From Bacteroidia bacterium (lineage in GTDB: Bacteria > Bacteroidota > Bacteroidia > Chitinophagales > JAUHXS01), in assembly GCA_030426955.1 (NCBI GenBank), contig JAUHXS010000007.1, forward strand, positions 1-64,000: a stretch of DNA of 64,000 nt, read 5' to 3'. Every line of letters begins with the position of its first letter. The stretch's first letter is position 1. Made by a program: the position numbers and the translations under genes. The notes under the pieces were generated by a model that had not been told where the DNA came from, did not search any database, and worked only from the letters and a program-made list of their open reading frames with translations. Shown in pieces: positions 17,452 through 25,147 of the stretch.

Positions 17452-18212
17452 AAGTAGCTTTAATTCAAAGCAGTTTGCATTGGGAAAATATCGATTCCAA
17501 TCTGAAGATGTTTGAGCAAAAGATAAGCTCAATTAAAGACAAAGTTGATGTAATCATTTTGCCAGAAATGTTTTCCACTGGATTTTCAATGAAAAGTACT
17601 GAGTTTTCAAAAGCTAATAAAAATTCGTATGGTTGGATGGAAGAAATTTCTGCTCAGTATAATTGTGTACTAACAGGTAGTTTAATCTGGGAAGAAAACG
17701 ATAAATATTTTAATAGACTTTTTTGGGTCCAACCAGATGGGACTGTAAAAACTTATGATAAGCGGCATCTGTTTAGTATGGGGAAAGAACATGAACATTA
17801 TTCAGCAGGAACGGATAAGCTTTTGGTTGAATGGAACGGTTGGAAAATCCGTCCACAAATATGCTACGATCTTCGGTTTCCCGTTTGGAATAGAAATACA
17901 GAGGATTATGACTTGTTGTTCTTTGTGGCCAACTGGCCGGAACGACGAAGTGATGCATGGAAGACTTTGCTCAAAGCTAGAGCCATTGAAAATCAGGCTT
18001 ATGTGATTGGAGTTAATCGAGTGGGAGAAGATGGAAATGGAGTTTATCACTCTGGAGATAGTTCTGTATATGATCTGGCAGGAGAATGTTTGTTTCATCA
18101 AGCTAATGAAGAGGTAACTAAGATCGTTGAGCTATCGAAAGAAAAGCTGACTACAATTCGAGAGAAACTACCTTTTCTAAAAGATCGTGATAATTTTATC
18201 TTAAGTGATTAA
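17439..18212 (+). CDS. Omega-amidase (nitrilase superfamily, YafV type)
   Basis: A 257-residue carbon-nitrogen hydrolase. The catalytic triad is visible: E43 in ILPEMFSTGFSM, K108 in YDKRHLFSMG, and C142 in ICYDLRFPVWNR. These flanking sequences are those of omega-amidases (mammalian Nit2, bacterial YafV), which hydrolyse 2-oxoglutaramate or 2-oxosuccinamate to the oxo acid and ammonia. I chose the ATG at 17439 (MQDLKVALIQ). A longer reading beginning at 17391 adds 16 residues that only mirror the end of the aminotransferase gene in another frame. The 13-base overlap with the aminotransferase argues for translational coupling. Cytosolic. Confidence 0.9.
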   Translation: MQDLKVALIQSSLHWENIDSNLKMFEQKISSIKDKVDVIILPEMFSTGFSMKSTEFSKANKNSYGWMEEISAQYNCVLTGSLIWEENDKYFNRLFWVQPDGTVKTYDKRHLFSMGKEHEHYSAGTDKLLVEWNGWKIRPQICYDLRFPVWNRNTEDYDLLFFVANWPERRSDAWKTLLKARAIENQAYVIGVNRVGEDGNGVYHSGDSSVYDLAGECLFHQANEEVTKIVELSKEKLTTIREKLPFLKDRDNFILSD

Positions 18213-18223
18213 AATAGAATGAT

Positions 18224-18251
18224 ACAAAAAACGGATAGACTCTGTTTTTGT
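18224..18251 (+). terminator. Hairpin terminator after the omega-amidase gene
   Basis: ACAAAAAACGGA (18224-18235) pairs with TCTGTTTTTGT (18241-18251) across a short loop, starting 12 bases after the stop codon. The A-rich left arm and T-rich right arm are the arrangement expected of an intrinsic terminator; the GC part of the stem is small. It would end the kdsD operon and separate it from the next lipoprotein gene. Confidence 0.5.
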
Positions 18252-18274
18252 GATAAAATAATCTAAAGCATTTA

Positions 18275-18754
18275 ATGCAAAAGGCACTTATATATCTATT
18301 AGTAATTGTTGTAATAGCTTTTCAAGGCTGCAAATCTTTTATGAAAATCCCAGCAGTTCCTCAGAATGAATTAAGCAGTTCTGAAGAATTGAAATATATT
18401 TTCAAAACCGATCAAAAAGATAGGCGTCAAGTCTTGCTTAAAGTGCTCTTTAGCTCGGAGGAAAAATACAATAAAGATCCTAAAATCATTGCTGTCTCTG
18501 AAAGAGATTCAATAAGGTTAAAACGAGTAATGCAGATAAAGGAGGAGAGTAAGCTAGAAACAGGTGACGACTTTTTCCATGCCGGTTTTATCTATTTACA
18601 CGGTGGAGGTGCAGGTATGCAAGATGATTTAGAATACCTCAAAACTGCCAAAGAGCTATTTCAAAAAGGAATGGAAAAGGCTGAGAAGAATTCTACCAAG
18701 AGAAAGTGTAAGGTTTATTCGGAGGAGGCAGCAATTATAATTGATAACTATTAA
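18275..18754 (+). CDS. Small lipoprotein, DUF6624-like C-terminal motif
   Basis: A 159-residue protein with a hydrophobic N-terminus and lipobox AFQGC (Cys at about 19), so an inner- or outer-membrane lipoprotein. The C-terminal half contains DDFFHAGFIYLHGGG, then YLKTAKELFQKGMEKAEKN and KCKVYSEEAAIIID. This is reminiscent of the QHG and tetratricopeptide-like stretch in DUF6624-type Bacteroidota proteins, but I cannot prove membership. It stands alone after a terminator-like hairpin and 145 bases before the TPR gene. Function is unknown. Confidence 0.65.
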   Translation: MQKALIYLLVIVVIAFQGCKSFMKIPAVPQNELSSSEELKYIFKTDQKDRRQVLLKVLFSSEEKYNKDPKIIAVSERDSIRLKRVMQIKEESKLETGDDFFHAGFIYLHGGGAGMQDDLEYLKTAKELFQKGMEKAEKNSTKRKCKVYSEEAAIIIDNY

Positions 18755-18899
18755 GTAATTTTTTTACTCCAACATAGTTCTAACAAATACGCCTTTCCAT
18801 CCAAAATGATTGTTAGCCAGACTGTTTTGTTATATATTAATTACCCTATGGTAACAATAATATTTCAAATAATTCAATATATTTAGTAGCTTACAAACG

Positions 18900-20168
18900 A
18901 TGAAATGGAAAGATCAGTACTTCAAATTGTGCATATTTTTCTTTGTTAATATATTGGTATGGGCTTTCAGTCTTTCTGGCTTTGCTCAATCCAGCGTTCG
19001 TTTAGCAGCAATCAATTCAGTACAAGAAGGAGATAACTTAATGCAACGAGGAATGTTCCGTGAGGCATTAGTTCGTTATAATGAGGCGATCACTACAGAT
19101 CCGGGTTTTGCTGACGCATATATGAAAAAAGCACTCTATTTAAGCAAAACCAATCAAAATACGGAAGCTCAATTGCTTTATAACCAAGCGATAGAAATGA
19201 ATCCTTATTCTGTTTATCAATATGATCCTAATTCTAGACTATCAATGTCTGTGATTGATTACAAGGATATCATATTGTTTTTAAACGAAGTAGAAGAGGT
19301 GGCAACTAACGATGATTTTGCTTCTGAGAAAAATACGTTGATATGGATTACTTTGGAGTACTATGCATCTCATATATTCAAACTGAATGATCAAATTGAA
19401 GATCTCCCTGAAGAATCAGCAAGACTTATTATCAATATAATTAGCAATTTAAAGAATGACAATATTGAAAAGGCGGAGGCCAATATAGCCAGCTTAGAGG
19501 AAAAGCACCCAACATCTGTTTTGCTATTAGAGGTTAAGGGGTTAATGGAGTTGATGAAGGATAATTACCCTCAGGCTCAAGTTTATTTTGAAAAGGCACA
19601 ATCAGTTGATCCAAACTTTGCGATGAGTTATTACAACAAGGCACTTGCCAGAGAAATACATAAAGAATACAATCAGGCTATTAATGATATTGAGCTTGCT
19701 TTAAAGTTAGATCCCCAATTAGCAGAGGCATACTACTTGAAAGGAATTGCTGAAAAAAATAGTCAAAAGCTTGAAGCTTCTGTTGATAATTTTAAAAAGG
19801 CAGTTGAACTGAATCCCAAACTTACCTCAGCTTATATCAATAAGGGAATCGTTGAAATTTTAATTCGAGATTACAATAATGCTTTGATAGATATTGACTA
19901 TGCCATAGAATATAATAAAAAAAACAGCTTTTACTACAATCTTAGGGGTTGCCTGAATAACTACCTAGGAGATTATGACAAGGCGGTTGATGATTACAAT
20001 GATGCTATTGCAATAGATAGAAGTTATGCCGCTGCTTACTTCAATAGGGGGATGGCTCAGGTTATGCGATATGCAAATGAAGCTGGTTGTAAGGATTTAC
20101 AGCACAGTCTTGACTTAGGTATTATTATTGCCGGAGATCGTATTAAATACTTTTGTGGAGAATACTAA
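18900..20168 (+). CDS. Exported tetratricopeptide-repeat protein
   Basis: A 422-residue protein with an N-terminal signal peptide (about 1-30, ending GFAQS) and around seven tetratricopeptide repeats. Clear units include FREALVRYNEAITTDPGFAD, KEYNQAINDIELALKLDPQL, KLEASVDNFKKAVELNPKL and GDYDKAVDDYNDAIAIDRSY. The C-terminus has the common closing pattern EAGCKDLQHSLDLG...IKYFC. TPRs bind partner proteins; in this exported form the partner would be periplasmic or in the outer membrane. It converges with rph, the two stops being 6 bases apart. Specific role is unknown. Confidence 0.8.
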   Translation: MKWKDQYFKLCIFFFVNILVWAFSLSGFAQSSVRLAAINSVQEGDNLMQRGMFREALVRYNEAITTDPGFADAYMKKALYLSKTNQNTEAQLLYNQAIEMNPYSVYQYDPNSRLSMSVIDYKDIILFLNEVEEVATNDDFASEKNTLIWITLEYYASHIFKLNDQIEDLPEESARLIINIISNLKNDNIEKAEANIASLEEKHPTSVLLLEVKGLMELMKDNYPQAQVYFEKAQSVDPNFAMSYYNKALAREIHKEYNQAINDIELALKLDPQLAEAYYLKGIAEKNSQKLEASVDNFKKAVELNPKLTSAYINKGIVEILIRDYNNALIDIDYAIEYNKKNSFYYNLRGCLNNYLGDYDKAVDDYNDAIAIDRSYAAAYFNRGMAQVMRYANEAGCKDLQHSLDLGIIIAGDRIKYFCGEY

Positions 20169-20174
20169 TAACAG

Positions 20175-20882
20175 CTACTTTAGCTGAATCTCTAAAATTT
20201 CTTTAATTCCCTTCATCCCAAGTTCAAGTAACGAGGCAAATTCCTCTGATTTGATTGCTCTCGTTTCTCCCGTTCCCTGAACTTCGATCAATTCCAATTT
20301 TTCATTGGCGACAATATTCAAGTCAAAATCGGCATTGGAGTCTTCGATGTAACAAAGATCTAACAAAGGCTGGTTGTCAACTATCCCTAGTGAAATTGCT
20401 GCTATCTGATTCAGTTGAAAACTTTCATCAACTAAACCTTCTTTTTTAGCCCATTTAATAGCTTCATTTACAGCAACCCAACCTCCGGTAATAGAAGCTG
20501 TTCTTGTTCCTCCATCTGCAACAATTACGTCACAGTCTATTTTGATAGTAACGCCTTCTAATTTAGATAAGTCAATTGCTTGACGTAATGACCGTCCGAT
20601 CAGTCTCTGTATTTCTTGGGTTCTGCCTCCTTGTTTTCCTGAAGTAGCCTCTCGTCTCATTCTCGTATTGGTAGAGCGCGGCAACATGCCATATTCTGAA
20701 GTTAGCCAACCACCATCGCCTTCTTTCATCCAAGGCGGGACACCTTTTTCAACCGAAGCAGTTACCAAAACTTTTGTCATCCCGCAAGATATTTCTACTG
20801 AGCCTTCTGCGTGAGGATTTACTCCTTTTACAATTTTTATAGGTCTTAACTCATCCCATTTTCTGTTGTCACTTCTTGTCAT
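20175..20882 (-). CDS. rph: Ribonuclease PH
   Basis: RNase PH is a phosphate-dependent 3'-5' exoribonuclease that trims tRNA precursors. The 235-residue length is typical. Recognisable segments are the start MTRSDNRKWDELRPIKI, then SVEISCGMTKVLVTASVEKG, GGWLTSEYGMLPRSTNTRM (with the signature region RMRREATSGKQGGRTQEIQR), DCDVIVADGGTRTASITGG and the C-terminal VEVQGTGE-like VQGTGETRAIKSEEF. Arginine-rich and Asp-Asp elements for phosphate and metal binding are present. It lies 43 bases downstream of the SMUG2-like gene, in the same direction. The identification is secure. Confidence 0.96.
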   Translation of the reverse strand: MTRSDNRKWDELRPIKIVKGVNPHAEGSVEISCGMTKVLVTASVEKGVPPWMKEGDGGWLTSEYGMLPRSTNTRMRREATSGKQGGRTQEIQRLIGRSLRQAIDLSKLEGVTIKIDCDVIVADGGTRTASITGGWVAVNEAIKWAKKEGLVDESFQLNQIAAISLGIVDNQPLLDLCYIEDSNADFDLNIVANEKLELIEVQGTGETRAIKSEEFASLLELGMKGIKEILEIQLK

Positions 20883-20925
20883 GTTCTTTTTTTAATAAAC
20901 AGGTTTTTCAAATCTGACTATGGCT

Positions 20926-21624
20926 TTAAGATAATGCTTTTAAAGTATCCACATATTTTTTGATATAAAAATCTTTCTCCTTTGATTTATATTGAACAAT
21001 ATAGCGTGGGTGCTCCAAAGGAATCACTTCTTTAAAAAGTTGGTACTTCTCATTGAGCTTTGAAAGATGGGCAAAATTCTTTCCAGTTCCCCAACAAACA
21101 CAAACATCTTTCAAACCAAATGAGATCTGAGCTTTAATCTTAGAAACGATATATGATTCAAGGCGATTGGCAAAATCTTTATCATCATAATAGTTGAAGT
21201 TTAGCTCGTTACCCTTTTCATTTTGTTTCACAAACCCTAAAGGAGAGATAGAGCTGATGTAAAAATCAGCGTAGAATTTTTCGGCTCCGCCATATGCTTC
21301 AATCATTTCATAAACAAATACAGACGATGGTTCATGCAAATGGAAGTCATCAAAAGCAATGCCACATTCCTTGTTTAACCTTTTTGTATCTGTAAAAGGT
21401 ATGCCCGTTGCCCCTGCGCCAAGTCTACCGGGATTGATGCCAAGAATTAATGTTCTGGACTTATTATCGCTATAAAACTTTTGGTAAAACGTCTTTATTA
21501 CACCTTGCACTTTATCTGAACTTTCAACGTATGGATTCATCGCCCTAACACCATCAGGCATTTTGATTGATATATCCAATGTTTGAAAAAAAACTAGAAT
21601 TTTGTTTGCAAGATTTTTCTCCAT
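20926..21624 (-). CDS. SMUG2-family uracil-DNA glycosylase (DUF4918)
   Basis: This 232-residue protein matches the SMUG2 branch of the uracil-DNA glycosylase superfamily, which excises uracil and related damaged bases. The active-site segment LILGINPGRLGAGATGIPFT (about 59-78) corresponds to the GINPG motif of SMUG enzymes. The C-terminal LEHPRYIVQYKSKEKD matches the HPRYIVQY motif that inserts into the DNA groove. The start is the ATG at 21622-21624. It lies upstream of rph in the same direction. The region upstream also holds the promoter of the divergent desaturase. Family call is confident; substrate preference is by analogy. Confidence 0.85.
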   Translation of the reverse strand: MEKNLANKILVFFQTLDISIKMPDGVRAMNPYVESSDKVQGVIKTFYQKFYSDNKSRTLILGINPGRLGAGATGIPFTDTKRLNKECGIAFDDFHLHEPSSVFVYEMIEAYGGAEKFYADFYISSISPLGFVKQNEKGNELNFNYYDDKDFANRLESYIVSKIKAQISFGLKDVCVCWGTGKNFAHLSKLNEKYQLFKEVIPLEHPRYIVQYKSKEKDFYIKKYVDTLKALS

Positions 21625-21654
21625 ACCACTTTTAGGTTACATCATAAGAGACGC

Positions 21655-21684
21655 ATTGCCTCCCGCACTTTTTTCGTATATTTG
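21655..21684 (+). promoter_or_regulatory. Bacteroidota-type promoter for the desaturase gene
   Basis: A perfect -7 element TATATTTG (consensus TAnnTTTG) lies at 21677-21684. ATTG at 21655-21658, 18 bases upstream, resembles the -33 TTTG box. Transcription would begin near 21691, giving a leader of roughly 57 bases before the desaturase ATG at 21748. Confidence 0.55.
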
Positions 21685-21747
21685 TAGCATCAAGAATGCT
21701 CTTGAAGTTTTGAAGGCAATTCTGCTTAACAAAATTAAACATTCCTT

Positions 21748-22839
21748 ATGACAACACTAAAACAAGTCAGATTCGAAAAACCAACTCCTGACGGTTTTTA
21801 TTTAGTACTTAAGAAAAGAGTAGATAACTACTTTAACGAAAATAACATTTCAAAGAATGCGAATGGCTTGATGATCTTCAAAACCATTTTTATCATATCA
21901 ATGGTAATCATTACATATGCTGTTATCATCTCAAATACAGTTACAGGGTGGCCTTTACTAGCACTAGTTGCTGTGAATGGTTTTTTTACAGCTATGATCG
22001 GTTTAAATATTGCGCATGATGCTATTCATGGTGCCTATTCGTCGAGTACTAAGGTGAATAAAGCGATTGGCCTGACATTTAACTTAATCGGTGCAAATGA
22101 TTACATGTGGGATATTATGCATAACTCTGTTCATCACATGTTTACGAATATTCCGGATCACGATGCAGATATTGATCAACCGCCGATTATAAGGACTAAT
22201 CCTCACCAAGATTTATGGTGGATTCATCGGTTTCAGCATATCTATGTGTTTTTCATCTACCCTTTAGCATCTATTTCTTGGGTTTTTATCAAAGACTACG
22301 TGAAGTTTTTTTCTCCGCAGATCGGCAACTACAAAATGAACAAGAAGCCCAAGTTTGCTTTTTTGAGGATGTTGGCGTTTAAGCTTTTATACTATACCAT
22401 ATTCCTTGTGATCCCAATGATCGTGATTGACCTACCTTGGCATGTAATCCTTGGTGGATTTTTCTTTATGCATTTTGTTGAAGGGATTACATTGGCTTTG
22501 GTTTTTCAATTGGGGCATGTCGTCGAGGGAACTCAATTTCCGGAACCAAATCCGGATAGTAGAATCAATACAGACTGGGCAGCGCACCAAATGTATACTT
22601 CAGCGAACTTTGCCAATAATAACTTCTTTGCTAATTTCTTTACAGGAGGTCTCAATTTTCAGATTGAGCATCACTTATTTCCTAAAGTATGCCACATACA
22701 TTACAAAAAAATCAAGCCAATAGTGATGCAAACAGCAAAGGAGTTTAACTTACCCTATATCGAAAACAAAACCTTTTTCGGAGCATTGGGTTCTCATGTG
22801 AGACTGATGAAGCGTTTTGGCAGGTCTGTAACCATTTAA
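21748..22839 (+). CDS. Membrane fatty-acid (acyl-CoA) desaturase
   Basis: A 363-residue di-iron membrane desaturase that introduces a double bond in fatty acyl chains, of the linoleoyl/delta-6-like family. The three histidine boxes are intact: HDAIHG (90-95), HNSVHH (125-130) and QIEHHLFP (305-312), the last with the Q-x-x-H-H form of front-end desaturases. Four hydrophobic segments flank them. No cytochrome b5 domain is fused. The family usually depends on a separate ferredoxin or b5. It is followed 2 bases later by rmuC, so both may be on one transcript. Preceded by a good TATATTTG promoter. Function in membrane fluidity is inferred. Confidence 0.93.
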   Translation: MTTLKQVRFEKPTPDGFYLVLKKRVDNYFNENNISKNANGLMIFKTIFIISMVIITYAVIISNTVTGWPLLALVAVNGFFTAMIGLNIAHDAIHGAYSSSTKVNKAIGLTFNLIGANDYMWDIMHNSVHHMFTNIPDHDADIDQPPIIRTNPHQDLWWIHRFQHIYVFFIYPLASISWVFIKDYVKFFSPQIGNYKMNKKPKFAFLRMLAFKLLYYTIFLVIPMIVIDLPWHVILGGFFFMHFVEGITLALVFQLGHVVEGTQFPEPNPDSRINTDWAAHQMYTSANFANNNFFANFFTGGLNFQIEHHLFPKVCHIHYKKIKPIVMQTAKEFNLPYIENKTFFGALGSHVRLMKRFGRSVTI

Positions 22840-22841
22840 TT

Positions 22842-24194
22842 ATGGAGAGTGCATTGTTTTTATTCCTTGGAATTTTATTAGGAGGAGGCATTGCATGGCT
22901 TTTAGCAAAACAAAAATTTTCCAATACAGGTAACGATACCCTTTCTAATGATCTAGACAAGGAAAAAGCAGTTTTAGAGGATCGACTCAATAACTCTATT
23001 ACCAAGTTTCAACAGCAAGATCAAGAGCTTAAGCAGGAACGTGAAAAAGTAGTTGAGTTAAATAAACATTTAGCACAAACAGAGGCTAACTACAAAAATG
23101 TTGAGGAAAAGCTTATTACTCAAAAGCAGGAATTGGAGGAGCTACAAAAAAAGTTTACAACTGAATTTGAAAATATTGCCAACAAGATATTGGAACAGAA
23201 GTCTGAAAAGTTTACCGAAGCGAATAAGAAAAACATTAATGAAGTACTTTCGCCTTTAAAAGAAAGATTAGAAGGATTCCAAAAGAAGGTGGAGGATGTT
23301 CACAAGGAAAGTTTGCAAAGCAATGCTGCACTAAAGCAACAAATATTAGGTCTTAAAGAGTTGAATGAGCAGATGAGTAAAGAGGCAAATAACCTTACAA
23401 AAGCACTAAAAGGTGATGTGAAAACGCAAGGAAATTGGGGTGAAGTAATTTTAGAAAGAGTACTGGAAAGGTCTGGGCTACAAAAAGGTGCTGAATACAC
23501 GATCCAAGGAAAGGATATGAAATTAGTAGATGAGACTGGGAGGCGTTTACAACCTGATGTTATTATTAACTTACCAGAGGACAAACACTTAATAGTAGAC
23601 TCAAAAGTATCTCTAGTTGCTTATGAGAAACTAGCCAATGAAGATGATAAAGAAAAGCGTGAACAACTGTCAAAACAATTGATCATATCGGTTAAAAAAC
23701 ACATCAATGATCTCTTTGAGAAGCATTATCAAAATATTGATGGACTAAATACACCTGACTTTGTTTTACTCTTTATTCCGATCGAAGCAAAATTCAGTAC
23801 TGCGTTAAAGGAAGATCCAGAGTTGTTTAACACTGCTTGGGAAAAGAAAGTGGTCATCGTTAGTCCAACTACTTTATTGGCGACACTCAAAACAGTTGCC
23901 TCTATTTGGAAACAAGAAAAGCAGTCTAAAAATGCCATGGAGATTGCCCGTCAAGGAGGAGAGTTATATAACAAATTTGTTGGCTTTGTTGAAGACATGG
24001 TCAAAATCGGAGATAACATTGATAGATCGAAAAATGTTTATCTCGATGCCATGAATAAACTTAAGACGGGAACTGGGAATCTAATCGGTCGAGCTGAAAA
24101 GATCAGAAAGCTAGGTGCAAAAGCAAAAAAAGAGTTGCCAAGAGATTTAATAGAAGAGCAACAGTTTATTGAGGAAGCTGATGACATAAGTTAA
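22842..24194 (+). CDS. rmuC: DNA recombination protein RmuC
   Basis: RmuC limits DNA inversions and is a predicted nuclease tethered to the membrane. This 450-residue protein has the expected layout. An N-terminal hydrophobic segment (LFLFLGILLGGGIAWLLA, about 4-21) precedes a long coiled coil (about 30-190). The RmuC domain follows, with KTQGNWGEVILERVLE (about 193-210), LQPDVIINLPEDKHLIVDSK (a PD-(D/E)XK-like core, about 238-257) and a C-terminal EKIRKLGAKAKK. It starts 2 bases after the desaturase stop. The pair has no obvious functional link. Assignment is firm. Confidence 0.94.
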   Translation: MESALFLFLGILLGGGIAWLLAKQKFSNTGNDTLSNDLDKEKAVLEDRLNNSITKFQQQDQELKQEREKVVELNKHLAQTEANYKNVEEKLITQKQELEELQKKFTTEFENIANKILEQKSEKFTEANKKNINEVLSPLKERLEGFQKKVEDVHKESLQSNAALKQQILGLKELNEQMSKEANNLTKALKGDVKTQGNWGEVILERVLERSGLQKGAEYTIQGKDMKLVDETGRRLQPDVIINLPEDKHLIVDSKVSLVAYEKLANEDDKEKREQLSKQLIISVKKHINDLFEKHYQNIDGLNTPDFVLLFIPIEAKFSTALKEDPELFNTAWEKKVVIVSPTTLLATLKTVASIWKQEKQSKNAMEIARQGGELYNKFVGFVEDMVKIGDNIDRSKNVYLDAMNKLKTGTGNLIGRAEKIRKLGAKAKKELPRDLIEEQQFIEEADDIS

Positions 24195-24218
24195 ACCTTA
24201 ACGCAAAAAGCAAGAGCT

Positions 24219-25145
24219 TTGAATCGCCCATTATTCGTTTTTTTTATACTATTTCTTTCAATAGCGCTTCAAGCTCAAGAGGAAGATCCATTTGTTGAAA
24301 AGAGCGGCAAACTGATTGAGGCATTTAGGAAAGCAGAGAAACCTTGGATATTCTCAGCAGGAATAGGATTGCCTTACTTAGAGGGAGAAGTTATATCTAG
24401 AGCTGGTTTTAATATTCACTTATCTGCTAAAAGGCAGCTAACCCGACTACTGACAGTTGGCTTAAACTTAAATAACGGTATAAGTACTGGAAGAAACTGG
24501 TATATGAACAGTGGCTTTTTCAACAACCCAGCATGGAATGGCACATTTAATCCTAATGCAAATTATATCGAAGCAAATAATGGGGTAATTGTTGTGTTCA
24601 ACTATAAAGCTGTCATATCCACCACAAACCTTGAGCTTTCTACGGATTTGATACAAATTCTTTATCAAAAATATGCCAACCAAGGTAATTTTAAATGGCG
24701 GCTTCCTATTGGTCTAGGATTTGGGACAATGCTATTTAATACAAAAATTAATGCCATGAATACGAACGAGAATATCTATGACTTCACCTCAATAGGGAAT
24801 GGAGAAGCTATAACGAATGCTGACATTCTATTTAAGGAACAGGCTAAGACAGACATAAAAGCACTATTTGACAAAAGTTATGAAACATCAGCTACTTCAG
24901 AAAAAGCCCAATTTTTAGGAGCGAGCTTAACACCTATTTTCACGTTTAATTATGGGTTTGTATACAAAGCAAACGAAACCACAGGTATTGGACTTCAATT
25001 CGTTTTTATAAAAACTTTTTCTGATTTAGTTGACGGTCATCAATGGACTGAACAGAACGAGTTATCAAAATATGATGATTGGGTTTACTATTTAAACCTT
25101 AATTTGCAGTATTCTCTGGGCAAAATCAAATTGAAAAGAAAGTAG
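24219..25145 (+). CDS. Exported beta-barrel-like hypothetical protein
   Basis: A 308-residue protein with a signal peptide (start TTG; cleavage near residue 20 after LQAQ). The mature part has alternating hydrophobic strands ending in an aromatic residue, such as WIFSAGIGLPYLEGEV, FNIHLSAKRQLTRLLTVGLN, FTFNYGFVYKANETTGIGLQ and DDWVYYLNLNLQYSLGKI. This is compatible with an outer-membrane beta-barrel. I know no specific family. Its stop is 2 bases from the start of the TPR-CHAT gene, suggesting they are produced together and possibly interact. The call as an outer-membrane protein is an inference. Confidence 0.6.
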   Translation: MNRPLFVFFILFLSIALQAQEEDPFVEKSGKLIEAFRKAEKPWIFSAGIGLPYLEGEVISRAGFNIHLSAKRQLTRLLTVGLNLNNGISTGRNWYMNSGFFNNPAWNGTFNPNANYIEANNGVIVVFNYKAVISTTNLELSTDLIQILYQKYANQGNFKWRLPIGLGFGTMLFNTKINAMNTNENIYDFTSIGNGEAITNADILFKEQAKTDIKALFDKSYETSATSEKAQFLGASLTPIFTFNYGFVYKANETTGIGLQFVFIKTFSDLVDGHQWTEQNELSKYDDWVYYLNLNLQYSLGKIKLKRK

Positions 25146-25147
25146 CG

